DNA of 5,541 bases from an uncultured Lysobacteraceae bacterium (GCA_946480705.1 CAMLLF010000305.1:1-5541), one strand, 5' to 3'; shown: positions 1 through 5,541, numbered from the stretch's first letter. Made by a program: numbers and translations. The notes: generated by a model not told the origin, from the sequence alone.

Positions 1-282
1 AACGACGCGTGCTGGACGAGCGGCGACGGCACGAGCCAGGTCGTCGGCGCGATGCCCTGGCTGCAGGCGCCGCGCATGACCGGCGGCTACGTGCCGACGA
101 TGATGTATACGAACGGCAGTCTCCCGGTCGACCGCGGCGACGACGCGCACTGCGCCGCGCGCGACGCGCGCGGCGTTCCGCGCCCGCTCGACGGCGACAT
201 CGACGGCACGAGCCGCTGCGACATCGGCGCAGTCGAGCACAGCTTCATCGACGTGATTTTTCGCAGCGGATTTCAGGGGTGA
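1..282 (+). CDS. Choice-of-anchor Q domain protein, C-terminal fragment
   Basis: This is the last 93 codons of a gene that begins before the window, read in frame 1 and ending in TGA at 280-282. The fragment has the typical end of choice-of-anchor Q / polymorphic-outer-membrane-like secreted proteins: a Cys at fragment residue 51, then DARGVPRP (55-62), then CDIGAVE (73-79). In the family this reads roughly 'D-Q-R-G-x-x-R-P ... C-D-I-G-A-x-E' and closes a right-handed beta-helix domain. The two Cys may form a disulfide. It is followed by a short tail, FIDVIFRSGFQG (82-93), like the 'IFxxGFE' ends I associate with secreted proteins of xanthomonad-type bacteria. Location is therefore probably extracellular or cell surface. 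Substrate and role are unknown; these proteins are usually annotated as hypothetical. The signal peptide and start lie outside the window. Confidence 0.75.
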   Translation, partial: NDACWTSGDGTSQVVGAMPWLQAPRMTGGYVPTMMYTNGSLPVDRGDDAHCAARDARGVPRPLDGDIDGTSRCDIGAVEHSFIDVIFRSGFQG

Positions 283-314
283 GGAGGCGTCGGGCTTCTG
301 GATTGCCGCGTGGC

Positions 315-335
315 TGGGCACGAAACTCTTGCCCA
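315..335. repeat. Weak inverted repeat between convergent genes
   Basis: TGGGCA (315-320) and TGCCCA (330-335) form a perfect 6-bp stem around a 9-nt loop in the 118-bp gap between the choice-of-anchor Q gene and the methyltransferase. No T-run follows on either strand, so it is not a canonical intrinsic terminator. It could be a weak bidirectional terminator or chance. An alternative pairing, GGCTGG (312-317) with CCAGCC (346-351), overlaps it. The rest of 283-400 shows nothing I can name. Confidence 0.2.
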
Positions 336-400
336 TCCATACCCTCCAGCCGACTGGGCGACGAACCGTTCAGGCCCGACCGCCGGCTGCTCGCCTGGCG

Positions 401-1021
401 CTACGGACGTACGCGCCGAAACCGGCAATACACGAACTGCTGCACGTTCCCCGTCGGCGTCCGATGCGCCTCTTTCTCATGGTGCTGCAACACGAACGCC
501 GCACCGAATTCGGCGGCGAGTTCGTCGACGCCGTAGCGGCAGACCGGCAGGCCGCTGCATTGCGTCGGGCCGTCTTCGGCGAACGTCGCGACGATGAGGT
601 GGCCATCGGGCGCCAGCGCGCGCAGCACGTTGTCGCGATACGCGACGCGATCCTCGGCTGCCGTCAGGAAATGAAACGCGGCGCGGTCGTGCCAGACCGC
701 GTACGCGGCAGCGGGCAGTGCGGCACGCGTCGCATCGGCTTCGATCCACTGCACGGCATCGCCTGCGGGACCGAGCCGCGCACGCGCCGCGTCGAGCGCC
801 GCGGCGGACAGATCGAGCACCGACACGTTCGACCAGCCGGCGCCGAGGAGCCCATCGACGAGCGTCGACGCGCCGCCGCCGATGTCGATGATTGCGGCGT
901 CAGGCGCGACGCCGGTGTCGCGGATCAGGCGCAGCGAGGTCGCCGCCTCCGGCTGGAACCAGCTGACGCCGTCGGTCGCCTTCGTCGTGTAGACCTGCTG
1001 CCAGTGCTGCTTCGCTTCCAT
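401..1021 (-). CDS. Class I SAM-dependent methyltransferase
   Basis: A 206-residue cytosolic protein with a Rossmann-type methyltransferase fold. Visible motifs are HWQQVY near the N-terminus (6-11), VSWFQ (19-23), the SAM-binding motif I IIDIGGGAS (44-52), the acidic end of strand 2 at VLD (D70), EADATR (94-99) after strand 3, and VWHDRAAFHFLT (109-120), typical of motif IV in this subfamily. The C-terminal half has HLIVATFAEDGP (141-152), CSGLPVCRY (155-163) and QQFVYCRF (194-201). These are the usual landmarks of a conserved small-molecule-type methyltransferase group whose substrate is not established. I chose the ATG at 1021 over an in-frame GTG at 1054 because AAAGGG lies 8 nt upstream of it and the conserved region starts at once. 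It is the last gene of the leftward DUF488-TfoX-methyltransferase run, 54 bp after the TfoX gene. Family call is sure; substrate is unknown. Confidence 0.9.
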   Translation of the reverse strand: MEAKQHWQQVYTTKATDGVSWFQPEAATSLRLIRDTGVAPDAAIIDIGGGASTLVDGLLGAGWSNVSVLDLSAAALDAARARLGPAGDAVQWIEADATRAALPAAAYAVWHDRAAFHFLTAAEDRVAYRDNVLRALAPDGHLIVATFAEDGPTQCSGLPVCRYGVDELAAEFGAAFVLQHHEKEAHRTPTGNVQQFVYCRFRRVRP

Positions 1022-1029
1022 CCCGAATA

Positions 1030-1035
1030 CCCTTT
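1030..1035 (-). promoter_or_regulatory. Ribosome binding site deciding the methyltransferase start
   Basis: On the minus strand AAAGGG precedes the ATG at 1021 with an 8-nt spacer. This supports that start over the upstream in-frame GTG at 1054. Confidence 0.6.
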
Positions 1036-1075
1036 GCAACGCCAAGGCAACCACTGCATCGCGGTTTGTCTGCGG

Positions 1076-1549
1076 TTACCGCACGGGCCGTTTCCTGGTC
1101 GCCGTCTTCGTGCTTGCCGGCTTCTTCGCCGGCGTCGTCTTCGACGCCGTTTTCTGAGCCGCCGCGTTTTTCGCCGGCGCTTTCATCGCAGGCGCCTTCT
1201 TCACCGCTTTCGACGCCGTCACTCTCTTCGCCGCCCCTTTGACTTTCGGCAACGGCATCGCACGCTCGGTCGCGAGCAGCAGCGCGCGCAGATGATCGGG
1301 TTCGTCGAGCAGCTCGTCGGCGACCGGATAGTCCTTCGCGCCCGGATACGGCGGGCGTCCCGGCAACGCCGCCGTCAGCGCGGCCGTCTCGGGAGAAGCC
1401 TTGATGAAAAGACTGTTGTCGCAGGCGAACGCGACGACCTTGCCGCCGAGATACAGCGCGTATTCGCCGAACATCTTCTTCCAGGTCAGGCTGCTTTCAA
1501 GCCGCGACTGCTCGGCGATGTATTCGACGAACGATAGATCGGTAGCCAT
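1076..1549 (-). CDS. TfoX/Sxy N-terminal domain protein with Lys/Ala-rich basic tail
   Basis: A 157-residue protein in two parts. Residues about 5-98 match the TfoX N-terminal domain: FVEYIAEQ (7-14), WKKMFGEYALYLGGKVVAF (23-41), CDNSLFIKAS (43-52), and a PYPGAKDY segment (67-74). Residues 101-157 are a low-complexity tail with 14 Lys and 4 Arg, no Asp or Glu, 15 Ala and 6 Pro, in AKK/APAK/TPAKK style, as in histone-H1-like and AlgP-like proteins. TfoX/Sxy activates competence genes in Haemophilus and Vibrio, but that full protein also carries a C-terminal TfoX domain, absent here. Stand-alone N-domain proteins are common and mostly uncharacterised, so a competence role cannot be assumed. The tail suggests nucleic-acid contact (inference). 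GGAGAAG lies 7 nt before the ATG. It is the middle gene of the leftward set, 69 bp after the DUF488 gene. Confidence 0.9.
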   Translation of the reverse strand: MATDLSFVEYIAEQSRLESSLTWKKMFGEYALYLGGKVVAFACDNSLFIKASPETAALTAALPGRPPYPGAKDYPVADELLDEPDHLRALLLATERAMPLPKVKGAAKRVTASKAVKKAPAMKAPAKNAAAQKTASKTTPAKKPASTKTATRKRPVR

Positions 1550-1618
1550 CGTGAATCTTCTCCAGGTTGCGGGAGCCGGCGGCGCTCGGGACGCGACGCC
1601 GAAGCGTGCGATGTTCCG

Positions 1619-2008
1619 TCAGTCGCCGACCAGCGCACCGTGCTCGCGCAACAACTCGCGCAGCACCGAGCGATGACAGCGCTGCTCATCTTCGCAATAG
1701 CAGCCGACCGAGAAGTTCGCCTGCTGCGACAGCGCGGCGAGCAGATCGAGCGTGCGGGCCGCATCGGCGGCGGCCATTTCGCGGCGGTATTGCTTCTTGA
1801 ATGCGGCCCACTGCGCCGGTGTTTCGGCGCTCTGGCCGAGCTTCACGGTCTCGGGGTCGGGCGCCAGGTTCGGGAACCAGACGTCGTACCAGTCCTGCGC
1901 GGCGAATTCGGTCTTCGGCACGCCGCGCGGCGGACGCCGTACCGTGCCGATGCGCGTGCCCTCGCCGGGTGCGCGCGGACTGCCGAGCCGGACGACGCGA
2001 ACGGCCAT
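1619..2008 (-). CDS. DUF488 family protein (YeaO-like)
   Basis: A 129-residue cytosolic protein with the conserved marks of the DUF488 family. These are an N-terminal strand MAVRVVRLGSPR (1-12), GTRIGTVRRPPRGVPK (17-32), WYDVWFPNLAPD (40-51), W67 with F70 and Y74 on the following helix, and the diagnostic VGCYCEDEQRCHRS (101-114), with Cys103, Cys105, Cys111 and His112. The Cys-rich motif suggests metal or redox chemistry, but no biochemical function is established for the family. The start is supported by CGGAGA 6 nt before the ATG. It is probably the first gene of the leftward run and lies divergent to the peptide transporter, sharing the 146-bp spacer with candidate promoters on both strands. 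Length is usual for the family. Family call is firm; role is unknown. Confidence 0.9.
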   Translation of the reverse strand: MAVRVVRLGSPRAPGEGTRIGTVRRPPRGVPKTEFAAQDWYDVWFPNLAPDPETVKLGQSAETPAQWAAFKKQYRREMAAADAARTLDLLAALSQQANFSVGCYCEDEQRCHRSVLRELLREHGALVGD

Positions 2009-2048
2009 GCGATGTCTCCGCTGACGGCCGCCGGCCGTGACGCGGAGG

Positions 2049-2076
2049 AGTCTAGCGCAGGCGGCCCGCGCGGCAA
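2049..2076 (-). promoter_or_regulatory. Candidate sigma70 promoter for the DUF488-TfoX-methyltransferase set
   Basis: Read on the minus strand, TTGCCG (2076-2071) and TAGACT (2054-2049) are separated by 16 bp, each matching 4 of 6 consensus bases. A start near 2042 would leave a leader of roughly 33 nt. In such GC-rich DNA this is only suggestive. Confidence 0.35.
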
Positions 2077-2120
2077 CGGCGCCGGAATGGCATAGCGCCG
2101 GACGCAGCCGGAGCCGCGTC

Positions 2121-2126
2121 TATACT
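2121..2126 (+). promoter_or_regulatory. Candidate -10 element for the peptide transporter
   Basis: TATACT, 28 nt before the ATG at 2155, matches 5 of 6 bases of TATAAT and stands out in very GC-rich DNA. No good -35 box is visible at 16-18 bp upstream, so activation by a regulator is possible. The implied leader is about 20 nt. The ribosome binding site is weak (CCGGAA about 5 nt before the start). Confidence 0.5.
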
Positions 2127-2154
2127 CGGCCACCGTCCCCGCTCCGGAATCCGC

Positions 2155-3972
2155 ATGTCCGCTTCCGCCGTCGCCGCACCCTACGATGGGAGCGATACGT
2201 TTCTGGGTCACCCCAAAGGCGTCTACGTCTGTTTCTTCACCGAGATGTGGGAGCGCTTCTCGTTCTACGGCATGAAGGCGCTGCTGCTGCTGTATCTGCT
2301 GCAGCATCACCGCTTCGGCGACGACTCGGGCTATGACGTGATCGGCGCCTACGGCGGCCTGGTCTACTGCCTGCCGGTGATCGGCGGACTGCTCGCCGAC
2401 CGCTGGCTCGGCATGCGCAAGGCGGTCGTGTTCGGCGGCCTGCTGCTCGTGCTCGGTCATCTCGGCATGGCGATCGAAGGCACGCAGGCGCGCGTCGTCG
2501 ACGGGGTCGTGCAGCGCGACGAGTCCGCGCTGCTCGCGTTCTATTTCTCGCTGTCGCTGATCATCATGGGCGTCGGGTTTCTCAAGCCCAATATTTCGAC
2601 GATCGTCGGCAAGCTCTACGCGCCGGAAGATCCGCGCCGCGATTCGGGTTTCGCGCTGTTCTATGCGGGCATCAATCTCGGTTCGCTGCTGGCCTCGATC
2701 ATCTGCGGCTATCTCGGCCAGACGCTGGGCTGGGCCTACGGCTTCGGCGTCGCCGGCGTCGGCATGCTGCTCGGCCTCGCGCAGTTTCTCTGGGGCCAGA
2801 AATACCTGCGCGGCCATGCCGAACCGCCGGACCCGGCGAAGCTGAGCGAACGCGTCGCCGGCATGCCGCGCGAGTGGCTGATCTACGGCACGGCGATGCT
2901 CGGCCTGCTGCCGGTCGCGGGGCTCATGTGGGCGGTCGCGAACGGCGCGTTCAAGCTGGGCGGCGCGCTGACGCCGGCGCTCGCGCTGATGCTGCTGATG
3001 ATGCTGGCCGTGCTGGTCTGGTTCTTCTGGTTCATCGCGACGCAGTGCGACCGCGTGCAGCGGCATCAGATGATCGCGCTGATCTCGATGATCGCGATGT
3101 GCCTCGTGTTCTTCACGCTGTACGAGCAGACCTACGGCTCGTGGGTGACCTTCACAGACCGCCTGCTGACCAAGGACATCGTGCCGTCGCTGGTGCAGCC
3201 CACGCCCGCGCTGAACTGGACCGGCGACTGGCTCGCGAACCTGCGGCTGTTCGCGCGGACGACGCCCTGGTCGATCGTCGTGCTGGTACTCGCGCCGGGC
3301 GCCTTCGTGGTCGCCGCGCGGCTGTCGGACCGCGATCCGGCCTCGCGCGCGCCGCGCCTGCTGTTCGGCAGCGTCGTCGTGATCACGCTCGTGCTGCTCG
3401 TGCGCGACTCGCTCGTGCTGCCGCAGACCGCGGGCTCGCTGACCTATCTCGGCGCGATGTTCCTCGTGCTGCTCGCACCGCTGTTCAGCGGCCTCTGGGG
3501 CTGGCTCGACCGGCGCGGCATGGATCCGTCCAAGCCGGTGAAGTCGGCGCTCGGGCTGATTCTGGCCGGGCTTTCATTCCTGCCGCTGCTCTGGGCGGCC
3601 GAACATGCCGGCGCGAGCGGACAGCTGGCCAGCGTCTGGTGGCTGGTTCTCGCCTATTTCATTCTGGAACTTGGGGAAATGTGCCTTTCGCCGGTGGGCC
3701 TTTCGGCGGTCACGCAGCTGTCGGTGCCGCGCGTGGTCAGCCTGATGATGGGCACGTGGTTCCTCGCGACCGCGTTCTCGGAAACGCTGGCCGCGGAATT
3801 CGGCAAGCTGGCCTCGATCGAGATTCCCGACGGTGCGGCGCTGGCGTTCGCCGACGCCGGCGCGAAGTACGCGCATCTGTTCACCGTGATGCTCTACATC
3901 GGGCTGGGCTGCGGTCTCGCCGCGCTGGTGCTGGCGCCGCTGCTGCGCCGGCTCATGCACGGCGTGCGCTGA
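2155..3972 (+). CDS. POT/PTR2 family peptide:proton symporter (MFS)
   Basis: A 605-residue inner-membrane protein of the proton-dependent oligopeptide transporter family, expected to import di- and tripeptides with protons. Family signatures are all present: the ExxERFxxYG motif in helix 1 (E30, E33, R34, F35, Y38, G39), GFLKPNIS with the conserved Lys144 (141-148), the PTR2 signature FYAGINLGSL (169-178), and GEMCLSPVGLS with E508 (507-517) in a late helix. Many hydrophobic segments are seen from residue 22 to 596. After EQTYGSW (324-330) there is a long region with two additional hydrophobic stretches (about 372-389 and 401-418) before APLFSGLWGWLDRRG (441-455), making it longer than many bacterial members of roughly 450-500 residues. 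A -10-like box precedes it. Its 3' end overlaps the convergent oxidoreductase gene by 20 bp. Exact peptide specificity cannot be read. Confidence 0.96.
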   Translation: MSASAVAAPYDGSDTFLGHPKGVYVCFFTEMWERFSFYGMKALLLLYLLQHHRFGDDSGYDVIGAYGGLVYCLPVIGGLLADRWLGMRKAVVFGGLLLVLGHLGMAIEGTQARVVDGVVQRDESALLAFYFSLSLIIMGVGFLKPNISTIVGKLYAPEDPRRDSGFALFYAGINLGSLLASIICGYLGQTLGWAYGFGVAGVGMLLGLAQFLWGQKYLRGHAEPPDPAKLSERVAGMPREWLIYGTAMLGLLPVAGLMWAVANGAFKLGGALTPALALMLLMMLAVLVWFFWFIATQCDRVQRHQMIALISMIAMCLVFFTLYEQTYGSWVTFTDRLLTKDIVPSLVQPTPALNWTGDWLANLRLFARTTPWSIVVLVLAPGAFVVAARLSDRDPASRAPRLLFGSVVVITLVLLVRDSLVLPQTAGSLTYLGAMFLVLLAPLFSGLWGWLDRRGMDPSKPVKSALGLILAGLSFLPLLWAAEHAGASGQLASVWWLVLAYFILELGEMCLSPVGLSAVTQLSVPRVVSLMMGTWFLATAFSETLAAEFGKLASIEIPDGAALAFADAGAKYAHLFTVMLYIGLGCGLAALVLAPLLRRLMHGVR

Positions 3973-5068
3973 GCGCGGCATCGCCGCCGCCCGCGCGCAG
4001 GTTGCCCGCGATCAGGTCTTCGGCGAAGCCGAACGCCGTCGTCATGCCGAAGCCGTCGGGGCCGGGCGCAGCGACGGCGATCACGCCGGGGAGCGCTTCG
4101 ACCGCGCTCGCCGCGCCGCTCGCGGCGAGCTGCGGCAGGGTCCAGAGCTGTGCGGCATGGCCGTCGGGCAATTCGGCCATGCGCTTGAGCGCGTCGAGCG
4201 CCGACCGCGCGCCGGTCGCGGTATCGAGATCGGCGTCGGCATGGCCCGCGTCGAGCAGCAGCTCGCCGCTGCCGCTCTGCACGAGCCGCAGCGCCGGCAT
4301 CGCCGTCGGCAGATGCTTCGCCGCCGCGGCGTCGCGTCCGGCGCCGAGCGCGAGCGCGGCGGCATTGGCGACGATCGCACCGAGCCGGAATCCTTCGGGC
4401 TGCGCGGCGAGACGCACGAGCAGATGCCGGCGCGCCTCGGGTGCCGCGGCGACATCGGGCAGCAGTTGGGTCGTGTCGATGCCGCCGGCGACGTAGATCA
4501 CGTCGGCCGCATGGCGCCGGCCGCCGCTCCAGACATAGGGATACGAGATGCGCGTGACCGCGTGCTTCCAGCGGAATTCGATCTCGTGCCGCGCGGCGAG
4601 CCACAGCGGCAGCTGGCGCAGCGCGACGCGCGGATCGACGAGCAGGTCCTCGGCCGAGAACAGCGCGCCGCGCAGTTGCCGCGCGGCGAGCCACGGCGAG
4701 CGCTTGCGCGCGGCGGCCGGGTCGAGCAGTTCGAGTTCGCGCAGGCCACGGCCGGCCGCGGCGTATTCCTGCAGCAGTGCCCACTCGCCGGTGTCGGCGG
4801 CGGGCACGAGGCAGCCGCAGGGGTCGTGCCAGACGTCGGCGGCTTCGCAGAATTCGCGCCACACCGCGCGCGAGCGCCGCGCGCGGTCGAGTTCGTCGGG
4901 ATCGCCGACCGCGAGCGGCGTGACCGCGCCGGTGTTGCGCAGCGACGCGCCGACGGCGCGCTCGTGCCGTTCGAACACGACGACACGGCGTCCGCGCAGG
5001 GCCAGGGCGCGGGCCAGGGCCAGCCCGACCATGCCGGCGCCGACGACGATCGCTGATGCGTGAGGCAT
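3953..5068 (-). CDS. FAD-dependent oxidoreductase, D-amino-acid-oxidase (DAO) fold
   Basis: A 371-residue probably cytosolic flavoprotein. It begins with a dinucleotide-binding fold: IVVGAGMVG (7-15, GxGxxG) and a second strand ending in VVVFER, where E33 should bind the FAD ribose. Next comes GASLRNTGAV (40-49). The C-terminal part has GPDGFGMTTAFGFAEDLIAG (336-355), the second flavin-contacting region of glycine/D-amino-acid oxidase relatives. The ASLRN and GxGMT motifs recall the group catalogued as TIGR03364, often found near phosphonate genes, but no phosphonate gene is in this window, so the substrate (an amine or amino acid) is inferred only from the fold. I took the ATG at 5068 because the FAD motif follows at once; the longer GTG start at 5113 would add 15 residues of unlikely sequence. 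The ribosome binding site is weak. The gene's end runs 20 bp into the 3' end of the convergent transporter gene. Confidence 0.88.
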   Translation of the reverse strand: MPHASAIVVGAGMVGLALARALALRGRRVVVFERHERAVGASLRNTGAVTPLAVGDPDELDRARRSRAVWREFCEAADVWHDPCGCLVPAADTGEWALLQEYAAAGRGLRELELLDPAAARKRSPWLAARQLRGALFSAEDLLVDPRVALRQLPLWLAARHEIEFRWKHAVTRISYPYVWSGGRRHAADVIYVAGGIDTTQLLPDVAAAPEARRHLLVRLAAQPEGFRLGAIVANAAALALGAGRDAAAAKHLPTAMPALRLVQSGSGELLLDAGHADADLDTATGARSALDALKRMAELPDGHAAQLWTLPQLAASGAASAVEALPGVIAVAAPGPDGFGMTTAFGFAEDLIAGNLRAGGGDAALSARRA

Positions 5069-5130
5069 GCGCCGGATTCCGTCCGTGGGAATGGGAAAAA
5101 CGGCAAAGTACACACGCCATGTGAGGCTTT

Positions 5131-5172
5131 GGTTGCAGATCGGTGGCGATCCGGTTGCAGCCGCGTCGCGGC
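5131..5172. repeat. Compact direct and inverted repeats in a divergent intergenic region
   Basis: GGTTGCAG occurs twice, at 5131-5138 and 5153-5160, exactly 22 bp apart, or about two helical turns. Between the copies sits GATCG-GTGG-CGATC (5138-5151), a 5-bp inverted repeat. Immediately after is GCCGCG-T-CGCGGC (5160-5172), a 6-bp palindrome. All lie upstream of the candidate sugar dehydrogenase promoter and between two divergent genes, so an operator is plausible. No regulator family can be named. Confidence 0.35.
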
Positions 5173-5180
5173 GACTGACG

Positions 5181-5209
5181 TTTTCTTTGCGCGAGTCAGG
5201 GCATATAAG
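5181..5209 (+). promoter_or_regulatory. Candidate sigma70 promoter of the sugar dehydrogenase gene
   Basis: TATAAG (5204-5209) matches 5 of 6 bases of the -10 consensus. A weak -35, TTTTCT (5181-5186), lies 17 bp upstream in a locally T-rich patch. Transcription would begin near 5216, about 30 nt before the ATG at 5248. The -10 box is convincing for this GC-rich background; the -35 box is poor. Confidence 0.5.
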
Positions 5210-5247
5210 ACCTTCCCCGCGAACTGCCGCGCACGCCGAGAACCGCC

Positions 5248-5541
5248 ATGGCCACGATCACCGCCCGCCTCCTGCTGAGCCTGTCGCTGTGCGCCGCCGC
5301 CGCGGCCTGCGCCGAGGACGGCGCCGCGCCGTTCGACGCGAAGCCCGTCGTCAAGCTCAACGAACCCTGGGCCATGACCTTCCTGCCCGACGGCCGCCTG
5401 CTCGTGACCGAGAAGAAGAGCAAGCTCAAGGTCGTGACGACCGACGGCAAGGTCGGTGACGTCAGCGGCACGCCAGAGGTCGACTACGGCGGCCAGGGCG
5501 GCTTCGTCGAACCCGTCCCCCGCGGGCTCCGCGATCGTCGC
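5248..5541 (+). CDS. PQQ-dependent sugar dehydrogenase, N-terminal fragment
   Basis: This open frame has no stop before the window end and gives 98 residues. Residues 1-22 look like a secretion signal: a hydrophobic run [13 protein letters not shown] (8-20) and a likely signal peptidase I site after ACA (20-22). A lipoprotein site at Cys21 is less likely because the preceding AAA is a poor lipobox. The mature part carries the family's opening: [19 protein letters not shown] (37-55), a repeat-like strand [11 protein letters not shown] (59-69), SGTPEV (73-78) and GGQGGF (81-86). This matches soluble glucose/aldose dehydrogenases with a six-bladed propeller, which oxidise sugars in the periplasm using PQQ. 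Residues 87-98 no longer follow the family, which usually continues with 'xDVxxHPxF'; this may reflect sequence error or real divergence. Catalytic residues lie beyond the window. The ribosome binding site is weak (GAGAA 6 nt before ATG). Confidence 0.82.
   Translation, partial: MATITARLLLSLSLCAAAAACAEDGAAPFDAKPVVKLNEPWAMTFLPDGRLLVTEKKSKLKVVTTDGKVGDVSGTPEVDYGGQGGFVEPVPRGLRDRR

Noticed and set aside
329..1537. A 402-codon open frame on the plus strand over the methyltransferase and TfoX genes
   Set aside because: Its translation is Arg-rich and low in complexity, typical of the antisense of GC-rich genes. The minus-strand genes have clear family motifs and ribosome binding sites.
401..2008. 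A competence or defence island suggested by TfoX next to a methyltransferase
   Set aside because: The methyltransferase lacks DNA-methyltransferase motifs and there is no restriction enzyme, DNA-uptake gene or other defence gene. The TfoX protein lacks the C-terminal domain of competence regulators.
1843..3066. A 407-codon minus-strand open frame opposite the peptide transporter
   Set aside because: Gln/His/Arg/Glu-rich antisense shadow with no family resemblance; the plus strand carries all POT signatures.
2874..4496. A 540-codon plus-strand open frame running across the transporter and the oxidoreductase
   Set aside because: It is out of frame with the transporter and antisense to the oxidoreductase, with Ala/Arg-rich composition and no recognisable domain.
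4587..4694. An 18-bp direct repeat TGCCGCGCGGCGAGCCAC at 4587-4604 and 4677-4694, 90 bp apart
   Set aside because: Both copies lie inside the oxidoreductase gene in the same frame and simply encode WLAAR with the same codons. Flanking residues are not repeated, so no domain duplication is supported.
3894..5120. A 408-codon minus-strand open frame overlapping the oxidoreductase in another frame
   Set aside because: Arg-dominated translation; the neighbouring frame has the FAD-binding motifs.
5196..5471. A 91-codon minus-strand open frame opposite the sugar dehydrogenase start
   Set aside because: No ribosome binding site or family features; the opposite strand encodes a signal peptide and sugar dehydrogenase motifs.

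Overview
This window reads as an ordinary chromosomal stretch of a G+C-rich, GC-ending-codon bacterium. The best guess is a gammaproteobacterium of the Xanthomonadales/Lysobacterales type. That guess rests on protein style: a secreted choice-of-anchor Q protein ending in a short 'IFxxGF' tail, a long peptide MFS transporter with an 'EQTYGSW' segment, and a periplasmic PQQ-type sugar dehydrogenase. No taxonomic marker is present, so it remains an inference. I see no tRNA, rRNA, CRISPR array, insertion sequence, phage gene or attachment site.

Layout. Positions 1-282 (+) hold the 3' end of a secreted choice-of-anchor Q protein. After a 118-bp convergent gap, three genes lie on the minus strand and would be transcribed leftwards in this order: a DUF488 protein (2008-1619), a TfoX N-terminal domain protein with a lysine/alanine-rich tail (1549-1076), and a class I SAM-dependent methyltransferase (1021-401). 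Gaps of 69 and 54 bp and a good ribosome binding site before each suggest one small operon. A 146-bp divergent spacer with candidate promoters on both strands separates it from a POT/PTR-family peptide:proton symporter (2155-3972, +). The symporter converges on, and overlaps by 20 bp, an FAD-dependent oxidoreductase of the D-amino-acid-oxidase fold (5068-3953, -). A 179-bp divergent spacer with a plausible sigma70 promoter and compact repeats then leads to the 5' part of a PQQ-dependent sugar dehydrogenase (5248 to the window end, +), which is cut off by the window.

How the parts fit. The genes do not form one recognisable pathway. The transporter, oxidoreductase and sugar dehydrogenase could each serve nutrient use (peptides, amines or amino acids, sugars), but nothing ties them together. 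The most unusual protein is the TfoX-domain protein with a histone-H1-like basic tail, lying between two uncharacterised but conserved families. I found no convincing undescribed system; the findings list modest points only.
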